Shown here: in pieces, positions 56,255 to 62,892 of the stretch
Numbering within the stretch: the first letter of the stretch is position 1
How the letters are laid out: each line of letters opens with the position of its first letter
From: Pseudomonas asplenii
GTDB taxonomy: Bacteria > Pseudomonadota > Gammaproteobacteria > Pseudomonadales > Pseudomonadaceae
Direction: 5' to 3'
NCBI RefSeq assembly: GCF_001293465.1
Contig: NZ_JSYZ01000007.1
Span: forward strand, 231,220 to 295,219
Length of the DNA stretch: 64,000 nucleotides
Program-made: the position numbers and the translations under genes
Notes under the pieces: generated by a model
What the model was told of the DNA's origin: nothing
Databases searched by the model: none
What the model saw: only the letters and a program-made list of their open reading frames with translations

Positions 56255-56895
56255 GCAACGTTCCTGAAGGGTTCATGAAGGATGCCAAAGGCCACCTCGT
56301 CCCACTGGAGTTGGTTAAGCCAATCGACCTGGCTCGCGACGAGCTGGTAAACGAGTTGGTGAAGAAGGCGCAGGCAGTATCCAACACGCTGGCTGCGTTC
56401 AAGGTTGATGCTTTCGGCGACATCAAGGCTTTCGTCGATATGTCTGCCGAGATGTACGGCGTCAAGCTGGGCGGCAAAAAAGGCAACACAACGCTGATGT
56501 CGTTCGACGGGCGTTTCAAGGTTGTGCAAGCCGCTCAGGACAGCATCCGCTTTGACGAGCGCCTGCAAGCCGCGCGTGCGCTGATCGATGAGTGCCTGAC
56601 CGAGTGGACGCAGGACGCTCGCACCGAAGTGCGCGCCATCGTCAACGAGGCGTTCCGGGCCGACAAGCAAGGCGAAATCAGCACCGGTCGAGTCCTGGCC
56701 CTGCGCCGTATGGATATCACCGATCCACGCTGGCAGCGCGCCATGGAGGCTATCGGAGACGCCGTTCAGGTCGTGGGCTCAAAGAGCTACATCCGCGTGT
56801 ACCAGCGCCTCGGCGGCTCGGAGCAGTACGTGCCGATCCCGCTGGACATTGCGAGTGTCTTCCTTGCCGACCGGGCCCCATCGACCCTGCATTGA
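56251..56895 (+). CDS. DUF3164 family phage protein
   Basis: 214 residues with the DUF3164 pattern (PEGFMKDAKGHLVPLELVKP at the start, MSFDGRFKVVQAAQDS in the middle, RMDITDPRWQRAMEAIGDAV near the end). The family is conserved in Mu-like phage early regions; function unknown. It is co-translated with the gene upstream (ATGA). Confidence 0.85.
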   Translation: MSNVPEGFMKDAKGHLVPLELVKPIDLARDELVNELVKKAQAVSNTLAAFKVDAFGDIKAFVDMSAEMYGVKLGGKKGNTTLMSFDGRFKVVQAAQDSIRFDERLQAARALIDECLTEWTQDARTEVRAIVNEAFRADKQGEISTGRVLALRRMDITDPRWQRAMEAIGDAVQVVGSKSYIRVYQRLGGSEQYVPIPLDIASVFLADRAPSTLH

Positions 56896-56936
56896 TCTCT
56901 ATTGCAACCAATTCCCGAATTTAAAGAGTAGTTCAC

Positions 56937-57170
56937 ATGGCTAAGTTCCAAATCACCGTAGATGACACCGAAGGCTCAGTTTCAATCAGCATCGACAACC
57001 AGAGCGATCTGCACAGCAGCGCGGCCGGCCGGGTGGTCGACGCCATGGTCAATGGCGCAAAGCTGCTGGGGCGCATTGCTCTCCCTATCTGCTCGCCCGT
57101 GCATGGCTGTGACTGCGAGGTCTGCGCAGCGACCCGAGAGCTGTTGCAGACCAAACCCACCATCCACTAA
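56937..57170 (+). CDS. Small phage protein, 77 residues
   Basis: Begins MAKFQITVDDTEGSVSISID (amphipathic strands). The C-terminal half has a cysteine trio (PICSPVHGCDCEVC). It ends with TIH encoded by a sequence that is repeated at the end of the next gene. Function unknown. A GC hairpin (57180-57196, eight-base stem) follows. Confidence 0.65.
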   Translation: MAKFQITVDDTEGSVSISIDNQSDLHSSAAGRVVDAMVNGAKLLGRIALPICSPVHGCDCEVCAATRELLQTKPTIH

Positions 57171-57254
57171 GCGAAACCGCCCCGGCCTGGCCGGGGTGGT
57201 CTGCCCGCCGTGGTGGCCGGGTACTGACGAGCAGCCAAACAGATGGAGACGACG

Positions 57255-57452
57255 ATGATCGAGCAGAGAGAGCCGCTACGGCGCGCAGTAAACGATGAGG
57301 ATCAGATGAATTTGCCCGAGGGCAAGACCTGCGGCGACTGCGTGCACTGCCGCCGCTGCACGCTGATGTTTGGTCACATCCCCGCCGATGAGTCGTGTGA
57401 CTGGAGCCCTTCGCGCTTTCGTGAAGCGGTGCCAACTACCACCATCCACTAA
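57255..57452 (+). CDS. Small Cys-rich phage protein, 65 residues
   Basis: The start MIEQREPLRR follows GGAGACGACG; an earlier in-frame ATG (57243) lacks a site. The core KTCGDCVHCRRCTLMFG and the later SCDWSPSRF carry five cysteines suited to one zinc or Fe-S centre. It ends in TTTIH, like its neighbour. Function unknown. Confidence 0.6.
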   Translation: MIEQREPLRRAVNDEDQMNLPEGKTCGDCVHCRRCTLMFGHIPADESCDWSPSRFREAVPTTTIH

Positions 57453-57481
57453 GCAAACGGCAACACGCGATAGGAAATCAC

Positions 57482-58168
57482 ATGGACCGTAACAAGGCCC
57501 TGGACAAGATCAAGAAATGCCTGCGGCTGGCGACCAGTGCCAATGCTCATGAGGCTGCGGCCGCGATGCGCCAGGCTCAGGCACTGATGCAGCAATACGG
57601 CATCGGCCAGGCCGATGTGAACATGGCGGATGTGGCCGAATGCACCGCAGTCGCCGGTTCGAAGCGGACCCCGGCGAAGTGGGAGGCGCAACTGGCCCAT
57701 ACAGTGGGGAAAGCCTACGCCTGCAAGATGATCTTCGCTGCCGGGATTGGCCGCTGGAACTTCATCGGTGAGATGGCCGAGGTGGCCGGGTACACAATGA
57801 CCGTGCTGCTGCGCCAGGTGCGCCAGGCGCGCCGCGACTTCTCGCTGACTCGGCTCAAGAACTGCAAGTTGGCGACCAAAGTGCGGCGCGCCGATGTGTT
57901 CTGTGAGGCGTGGGTACACGCGGTGAATGAGCAGGTCGCGGCGTTCGCGGGCGGCACGCTGTCCCCGGCTGTCGAGCAATACTTGGCTCATCACTATCCC
58001 GACCTGGTGCAGCAGAAACCACGGGATCGGAACGTCACGAACCGCCACAAGGCCGGAGTGCGGGCTATCGGCGATGCACTCCACGGCGTGTTAGCCGCGG
58101 CTGATGTGCGCCTGAGCCATGGCATGACCACTGCGGCGCCGCTGGCGTTGGCGCAGGTGGCGTCATGA
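57482..58168 (+). CDS. DUF2786 domain phage protein
   Basis: 228 residues. The first 40 residues (ALDKIKKCLRLATSANAHEAAAAMRQAQALM) form a DUF2786 helical motif found in several phage and plasmid proteins. The remainder (WEAQLAHTVGKAYACKMIF) matches the companion DUF7168-like region. Function unknown. It overlaps GemA by four bases. Confidence 0.82.
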   Translation: MDRNKALDKIKKCLRLATSANAHEAAAAMRQAQALMQQYGIGQADVNMADVAECTAVAGSKRTPAKWEAQLAHTVGKAYACKMIFAAGIGRWNFIGEMAEVAGYTMTVLLRQVRQARRDFSLTRLKNCKLATKVRRADVFCEAWVHAVNEQVAAFAGGTLSPAVEQYLAHHYPDLVQQKPRDRNVTNRHKAGVRAIGDALHGVLAAADVRLSHGMTTAAPLALAQVAS

Positions 58169-58569
58169 TGAACCGGCGCAATCAGCAGCTCAGCAAGATC
58201 CACATCGCGAAGAAAGAACTGTCGCTCGATGACGAGACATACCGCGCCTTGCTGAGCCGGGTGACGGGCAAGTCGTCGGCAAAGGACTTGAGCCCAACGC
58301 AGATCGCGGCCGTGCTGGCCGAGTTTGAGCGGCTTGGCTGGCAGCAGAAGAAAGGCCGGGCCAAGCCAAAGCCTACGGCGGATCGGGCCAAGCTGGTCGG
58401 CAAGATCGAGGCCCAGTTAGCGGAAGCCGGCCGGCCGTGGGAGTACGGCGACGGCATGGCAAAACGGATGTATCAGGTAGAACGGCTGGAGTGGCTTGAC
58501 TCCGTGCAACTGCGGGGAGTCGTCACCGCTCTAGCCAAGGACGCACAACGAAACGGGAGACGACAATGA
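58165..58569 (+). CDS. gemA: GemA-like regulatory protein
   Basis: 134 residues matching Mu GemA (gp16): QLSKIHIAKKELSLDDETYRALL near the start, LSPTQIAAVLAEFERLGW, and a C-terminal WLDSVQLRGVVTAL. In Mu, GemA modulates host gene expression and DNA supercoiling. It is translationally coupled to both neighbours. Confidence 0.87.
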   Translation: MMNRRNQQLSKIHIAKKELSLDDETYRALLSRVTGKSSAKDLSPTQIAAVLAEFERLGWQQKKGRAKPKPTADRAKLVGKIEAQLAEAGRPWEYGDGMAKRMYQVERLEWLDSVQLRGVVTALAKDAQRNGRRQ

Positions 58570-59018
58570 GCAATGGAGAGTTGTTTGAGAGTGGGGAGGT
58601 GGACAAGTTAGACCCCGACAAAGTGCTGGCCCACATGAGCGATGCGGTGGTGCTGGCACGGTGGGAAGGGACACTAACGGAGATGGCCGGTATTGCCGAG
58701 AACAAGTTGCGGCAGGTGCTGCCGGACAAGCTTGATGAGGCGCCAAATATCGCGCGTGCTGTTGTGTACGCGATATGCGAAACGATGGGGGGATCTGTTG
58801 TTTACATCCCTCGCGGCGAAGTACTACGCCGGGCATTGCGAGACGCGGAGATCTTCCAGGCCTGGCGCGAGAAGAACATTCGGCCTGACAAGCTGGCCCG
58901 TGAGTTTAATCTGTCCAGCCAGGCTATTTATGAGATTATCTCCCGCCAGCGCGTGTTGCACCGGCAGCAAGAACCCGACCTATTCGGGTACGACGATACG
59001 CCAAAGCGGTTGCACTAG
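58566..59018 (+). CDS. mor: Mor-family middle transcription activator
   Basis: 150 residues. A central Mor/C dimerisation region (APNIARAVVYAICETMGGSVVYIPRGE) is followed by a helix-turn-helix (KLAREFNLSSQAIYEIISRQR). Mor switches on the middle genes in Mu. The terminator at 59033 closes this early operon; the gap to 59135 should hold the middle promoter, though none is obvious. Confidence 0.88.
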   Translation: MSNGELFESGEVDKLDPDKVLAHMSDAVVLARWEGTLTEMAGIAENKLRQVLPDKLDEAPNIARAVVYAICETMGGSVVYIPRGEVLRRALRDAEIFQAWREKNIRPDKLAREFNLSSQAIYEIISRQRVLHRQQEPDLFGYDDTPKRLH

Positions 59019-59032
59019 CCGCCACCACAATA

Positions 59033-59055
59033 AGCCCAGCACTGCTGGGCTTTTT
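59033..59055 (+). terminator. Rho-independent terminator after mor
   Basis: AGCCCAGC-ACT-GCTGGGCT followed by TTTT; perfect eight-base stem 15 bases after the mor stop codon, ending the early transcript. Confidence 0.88.
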
Positions 59056-59134
59056 GCTTAAAGCGTCAGGAAATACAGCACCCGCGCAATGCGGGCGAAT
59101 CTAGCCAGGTCCATTCAAACCGGCAGATTCGAAC

Positions 59135-59443
59135 ATGTTTGAGCACGAACCTCTTTCAGCGGAATGCGCACAGCGCGTCATTGACGAGCGCTGCGAGAAA
59201 GTGCGCCAAAAGATGATCGATGAATGCCCGCGCGAATGGCGAACCTATGTCATCTCGCGGGTTGCTGCACATCGCCGGCAAGTTGCCCAGGAAGCCAGCC
59301 AAGGTGGTTGGCGTTACAGGGCAGTGGCAGCCCCTTCCTCACCGCGTCACATCGGCCGTGGCAGTCCAGTCGTAGCCGCAAGCGCTATCGCAGATATCCG
59401 CGCCTCACTCAAACCCAACCCAAACAAGGAGGCTCATTCATGA
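59135..59443 (+). CDS. Phage hypothetical protein, 102 residues
   Basis: Starts MFEHEPLSAECAQRVIDERC; charged and helical, with a basic, serine-rich tail. First gene of the middle/lysis operon, overlapping the holin-like gene by four bases. No family recognised. Confidence 0.65.
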   Translation: MFEHEPLSAECAQRVIDERCEKVRQKMIDECPREWRTYVISRVAAHRRQVAQEASQGGWRYRAVAAPSSPRHIGRGSPVVAASAIADIRASLKPNPNKEAHS

Positions 59444-59742
59444 GCAGCTTCCGCACTCGCCTGCGCGGTCATCGCCCGAGGGCACCACGACTGACCAACT
59501 GGGCGTTGATCACCGTCGCCCTGCTGATCGCGCTGTACCTCATCGCACCAACCAAGATTGCCGTCGTTCTCTACAAGGCAGTGCTCGTCACTGGCGGTGG
59601 CGTCCTCGGCTACTGGATCGACCGAGCCCTGTTCCCGTATGCACGCCCGGACAAGGTTCGGCTGTCGCATCAGCCATGGGCAGGCGTCCGCCGAGCCCTG
59701 ATCGTACTGGCCTGTATCATCGGCCTGACTCTGGGGCTCTGA
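59440..59742 (+). CDS. Putative phage holin
   Basis: 100 residues with a basic N-terminus (RTRLRGHRPRAPRLTNW) and three membrane segments (ALITVALLIALYLIAP; TKIAVVLYKAVLVTGGGVLG; RRALIVLACIIGLTLGL). An AAGGAGG site lies nine bases upstream. Position directly before the muramidase supports a holin role that permits or times lysis. Confidence 0.75.
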   Translation: MSSFRTRLRGHRPRAPRLTNWALITVALLIALYLIAPTKIAVVLYKAVLVTGGGVLGYWIDRALFPYARPDKVRLSHQPWAGVRRALIVLACIIGLTLGL

Positions 59743-59744
59743 CC

Positions 59745-60383
59745 ATGATACGAGCCCGTCTTTCTGGTCTGATCCTGCTTGTGGCCCTGCCTCTGGCAGC
59801 GATCCTCAACAACGTGCCCTCGGCCTATGCCGACGTGCCGGCCGAGGCACAGCAGTACCGCCGCGAGCTGGTCCGCATTGCCCAGGCCGAATGGGGGCTC
59901 GATGCCCCTGTTGCAGCCTTCGCAGCGCAGGTGCATCAGGAGTCGCGTTGGCGGTTCAATGCAAAATCCCCTGTCGGTGCGCAAGGCTTGGGCCAGGTGA
60001 TGCCCTCGACCGCCGTGTGGCTCGCGGAGCTGTTCCCCGACACCTTGGGCAACGTCGAGCCATACAACCCCACCTGGTCGCTCATGGCCCTGGTCAGCTA
60101 TGACCGCTGGCTTGCTGACCGCATCAAGGGCCGCAACGCCTGCGAGCAATTCGCCATGGTGCTGTCCTCCTACAACGGCGGCCTTGGCTGGCTGATCCGT
60201 GACCGAAAACTTGCATCGGCAAAGGGCGCCGATCCGCTGGTCTGGTTCGGATCAATCGAGCGGTTCAACGCGGGCCGCTCGCTCGCAGCCTTTCGTGAAA
60301 ACCGAGGCTATCCACGCCTGATCCTCAAGACCTTCGAAGCCCAATACATCGCGGCCGGCTGGGGCCAAGGGGTGTGCCTATGA
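59745..60383 (+). CDS. Phage lytic transglycosylase (SLT domain) endolysin
   Basis: 212 residues. A signal or signal-anchor sequence (LSGLILLVALPLAAILNNVPSAYA) precedes an SLT muramidase domain with catalytic glutamate in VHQESRW and the GAQGLGQVMPST and VLSSYNGG motifs. Secretion by its own signal implies a SAR-type or Sec-exported endolysin, with the holin playing a supporting role. The start at 59745 immediately follows the holin stop. Confidence 0.88.
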   Translation: MIRARLSGLILLVALPLAAILNNVPSAYADVPAEAQQYRRELVRIAQAEWGLDAPVAAFAAQVHQESRWRFNAKSPVGAQGLGQVMPSTAVWLAELFPDTLGNVEPYNPTWSLMALVSYDRWLADRIKGRNACEQFAMVLSSYNGGLGWLIRDRKLASAKGADPLVWFGSIERFNAGRSLAAFRENRGYPRLILKTFEAQYIAAGWGQGVCL

Positions 60384-61018
60384 GCAGCATCAAACCTTTG
60401 CTCATCTGGTTGCTGGTTGTCGCTGCTGCTGTTGGAGGCCTGGCCCTGACACACCACGACGGCTATGAGCAGGGTTTCGCCTTGGCGAAAGCTCAGGGCG
60501 ATGCGGCACTGAGCAAGCAGGCCAGCGATCACGCGACAGAGCTGCGCAGCAATGCTGAGTCCAGCGCTGCCGAGCTGAAGAAGGCCGCAGACGAACTGAT
60601 CGCCGAGCAGGCCCGAGGCACCCAGTTGGCTGCTGACCTCGTCGCAAAACGGGACGAACTGCGTGCCGTCACAGACAAACTCAACGGAGATATTCAACGT
60701 GTCACAACACTCTATCGCCGCGCGCTCGATGCGCAGCCTGAGCCGCTACCTCCTGCTGTCTTCACTGCTGGCTTTGTCCGCGTGTGGAACGGCGCCCTCT
60801 TCAGCACCGCAGCCCCAGTTGCAGTGCCTTCCACCGGCTCAGCCACCGGCCGAGCTGATGCGGCCGGTGCAGGACCCGGAGCCGCTGACGACCTAATCGC
60901 GGGCGTGACCCGCGCTGACCTGCTGGCTAACCACGTACGCAACAGCGAGGGCTATGCCGCGTGCCGTGCCCAGCTCAAGAAACTGATCGAATGGAATACC
61001 AAAAATGGAAGTAACTGA
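60380..61018 (+). CDS. Rz-like inner-membrane spanin (i-spanin)
   Basis: 212 residues. A single N-terminal anchor (LLIWLLVVAAAVGGLAL) is followed by a long periplasmic coiled coil (roughly residues 35-105, QASDHATELRSNAESSAAEL). A gene for the partner lipoprotein is embedded in another frame (60699-60896). The long extension after the usual Rz length (AAGAGPGAADDLIAGVTRADLLANHVR) is typical of the DUF2514-like forms. It overlaps the endolysin by four bases. Confidence 0.83.
   Translation: MSSIKPLLIWLLVVAAAVGGLALTHHDGYEQGFALAKAQGDAALSKQASDHATELRSNAESSAAELKKAADELIAEQARGTQLAADLVAKRDELRAVTDKLNGDIQRVTTLYRRALDAQPEPLPPAVFTAGFVRVWNGALFSTAAPVAVPSTGSATGRADAAGAGPGAADDLIAGVTRADLLANHVRNSEGYAACRAQLKKLIEWNTKNGSN
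60699..60896 (+). CDS. Rz1-like outer-membrane spanin lipoprotein (o-spanin), nested
   Basis: 65 residues from a GTG with GGAG nine bases upstream (an ATG at 60729 is the alternative). A lipoprotein signal (LSRYLLLSSLLALSAC) ends in an LSAC lipobox, followed by a proline-rich mature part (PQPQLQCLPPAQPPAELMRP), the hallmark of Rz1. It lies entirely within the i-spanin gene in a different frame, the classic embedded Rz/Rz1 arrangement. The pair disrupts the outer membrane at lysis. Confidence 0.82.
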   Translation: MSQHSIAARSMRSLSRYLLLSSLLALSACGTAPSSAPQPQLQCLPPAQPPAELMRPVQDPEPLTT

Positions 61019-61019
61019 C

Positions 61020-61220
61020 ATGGCAACCGAAGCGGAAGAGGCCTTTCGCGAGCAGGCGCTAGCCGCGCAGCTCGCGCTCGGGGGCAGCTTTCAAGGGGTG
61101 TCGGCAACCCACTGCGAACACTGCGGCGAAGCGATTCCCGAAGGCCGTCGACTGGCGCTGCCAGGTGTAGCGCTTTGCGTGCCGTGCAAGGAGCACGTAA
61201 CGCGGATGGGTGGCCGATGA
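61020..61220 (+). CDS. TraR/DksA-type zinc finger protein
   Basis: 66 residues with a four-cysteine finger (HCEHCGEAIPEGRRLALPGV ... LCVPCKEH), matching the short TraR/DksA-like proteins of many phages. These bind RNA polymerase through the secondary channel and can mimic DksA/ppGpp. An ATG five codons upstream is also possible. It overlaps the next gene by four bases. Confidence 0.85.
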   Translation: MATEAEEAFREQALAAQLALGGSFQGVSATHCEHCGEAIPEGRRLALPGVALCVPCKEHVTRMGGR

Positions 61221-61549
61221 GCACTGTAGAACTGCCGGTCTGGCAGTTGATCAGCATCGGCGTCGGCCTGGTCGGCGCGCTCATGGCCCTGCTCAAGCTG
61301 CTGGTCGCCGCTATCGAGCGCCGCCTCGACCAGCGCTTTGCGCTCATGGATGGCCGCTTTGAGGAGCTTGCAAAGGACTCCGACCGGCTGCGCCAAGTGG
61401 AGCTTGGCTTGGAAAAGCTGCGCGGGGAGATGCCCCTGCACTACGTGCGCCGCGAGGACTTCGTGCGCAATCAAACCATCATTGAGGCCAAGCTTGATTC
61501 GTTGGCTCTCAAGCTTGAAAACGTGCAGCTCCGGGGAGCCCGCCAATGA
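61217..61549 (+). CDS. DUF2730 family membrane-anchored coiled-coil phage protein
   Basis: 110 residues. One N-terminal membrane segment (LISIGVGLVGALMALLKLLV) is followed by a heptad-rich coiled coil (IERRLDQRFALMDGRFEELA ... EAKLDSLALKLENVQL). This matches the Mu gp25/DUF2730 type. Role unknown; it lies before the packaging genes in Mu-like phages. Confidence 0.82.
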   Translation: MSTVELPVWQLISIGVGLVGALMALLKLLVAAIERRLDQRFALMDGRFEELAKDSDRLRQVELGLEKLRGEMPLHYVRREDFVRNQTIIEAKLDSLALKLENVQLRGARQ

Positions 61550-61854
61550 ATATCGATCCCGCAAAAGTGCGCCGCGAGGCGCTGCGCTGGTACATCTTGC
61601 GCACTCTCGACACAAGCCGCCCTGTCGACCCGCATGAGGCAGTAGTGCTCTCGACGGTTCAGGGCATCTATCCCGACGCCACTGCGTTGGAGCTGCGCCG
61701 TGAGCTGGACTACCTGGCCGACCGCTCCCTGGTCACGGTCGTTAAGTCCCCGTCCGGCCAGTGGGTTGCGGGCCTCACCGCGCTCGGCGTCGACGTCGCC
61801 GAATACACCGTGGAGTGCCACGCAGGTATCGCTCGACCTGAGAAGTACTGGTAA
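61546..61854 (+). CDS. Phage hypothetical protein (Mu gp26 position), winged-helix-like
   Basis: 102 residues; a helical start (KVRREALRWYILRTLDTSRP) and a strand pair (LADRSLVTVVKSPSGQWVAGLT) suggest a small winged-helix fold. Its place between DUF2730 and the small terminase corresponds to Mu gp26. It is translationally coupled on both sides. Confidence 0.72.
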   Translation: MNIDPAKVRREALRWYILRTLDTSRPVDPHEAVVLSTVQGIYPDATALELRRELDYLADRSLVTVVKSPSGQWVAGLTALGVDVAEYTVECHAGIARPEKYW

Positions 61855-62366
61855 TGCCGCCGCGTAGCAAGGTCGCCGCCCTGCCTGCCGAGGTGAAAGC
61901 CTGGCTTGATCAGTCGCTGGTCGAATCGAACTTCAGTGGCTACGAGCTGCTGTCTGCCGAGCTTGAGTCGCGTGGCTACTCAATCGGCAAGAGCGCGCTG
62001 CATCGGTACGGGAGCGAGTTCGAGGACAAGCTTGCCGCACTGCGAATGTCCAGCGAGCAGGCCAAGGCGGTGGTTCAGGCTGCCCCGGATGATGAGGGCG
62101 CGGTCAACGAGGCGTTGATGCGCCTGGTGCAAGAACGCCTCTTCAAGTTGCTGATGACCTCGGGCGGCAAGATTGATCTGCCCAAGGTTGCCAAGGTCGT
62201 TGCCGAACTGGGTCGAGCGTCTGTCGTGCAGGCGAAATGGAAAGCCGAGGTACGGGCCAAGGTCGAGGACGCGGCGAATCAGGTCGAGAAGATCGCTAAG
62301 AAAGGTGGCCTCAGTGCCAAGACAGTGGAAGAAATTCGCCGAGAGATCTTGGGGGTTGCCTCGTGA
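61854..62366 (+). CDS. Small terminase subunit, DUF3486 (Mu gp27-like)
   Basis: 170 residues of DUF3486: LPAEVKAWLDQSLVESNFSG near the start, ELESRGYSIGKSALHRYG (helix-turn-helix DNA recognition), and a helical C-terminus rich in lysine. It recognises phage DNA for headful packaging. The large subunit normally follows directly, but here a reverse-strand gene intervenes. Confidence 0.85.
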   Translation: MPPRSKVAALPAEVKAWLDQSLVESNFSGYELLSAELESRGYSIGKSALHRYGSEFEDKLAALRMSSEQAKAVVQAAPDDEGAVNEALMRLVQERLFKLLMTSGGKIDLPKVAKVVAELGRASVVQAKWKAEVRAKVEDAANQVEKIAKKGGLSAKTVEEIRREILGVAS

Positions 62367-62368
62367 GC

Positions 62369-62836
62369 CTACCAGAGCTGTGTACGATTCCGGACCGTGA
62401 TTTGAGGTCTGGGCGCCGTACTAATCGAGCTACGGCATTTAGGGCAGGTTTTTACGCGGGCGCCCTGAAGGGTGACGGCTACACTTGCGGTCTCCAGGCA
62501 GCTAGTGCAGAAAAGCTGGGGAGATTCCGCATCGGCTTCGCCGTTCAGAATGTATGCAGAAACCCCTGTCTGGAAGTTTTTAAGAGTGTACTGAGCCATA
62601 ACGTCTTTGGACTGATTCGCTTGCTCCCTTTCGGACTCAAGCGCTTGAATCCGCTTGACCAACTCCATCTGGTTCAGCTGTGCCTCCAGCAGCTTTTGTT
62701 GAAGGTCCATCAGGCTGTTGTTCAGCTCATAAACGCGCTCGCGGATAATTCCTTCGTCGCGAATCGTGAGCAACGACTGGCCGATTTCCTTCATCGCCTT
62801 TGCGCTTTCCACTGCACCTGCAAACCAGTCAATCAT
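62369..62836 (-). CDS. Reverse-strand cargo (moron-like) protein: coiled coil plus zinc ribbon
   Basis: 155 residues. The N-terminal helix (WFAGAVESAKAMKEIGQSLL) leads to a coiled coil (about residues 30-75). The C-terminal zinc ribbon has cysteine pairs CTSC and CPKC. It has its own ribosome site (GCAGAGGTGCTAA), runs opposite to the phage genes, and sits exactly between the two terminase genes, where the host phage order is normally uninterrupted. This is the pattern of a lysogenic cargo gene. Proteins of this layout occur in other prophages without known function. Confidence 0.75.
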   Translation of the reverse strand: MIDWFAGAVESAKAMKEIGQSLLTIRDEGIIRERVYELNNSLMDLQQKLLEAQLNQMELVKRIQALESEREQANQSKDVMAQYTLKNFQTGVSAYILNGEADAESPQLFCTSCLETASVAVTLQGARVKTCPKCRSSISTAPRPQITVRNRTQLW

Positions 62837-62892
62837 TTAGCACCTCTGCGACACATTGATGATGGCAATAGACTAGCATCCTGGAGGCGCGC

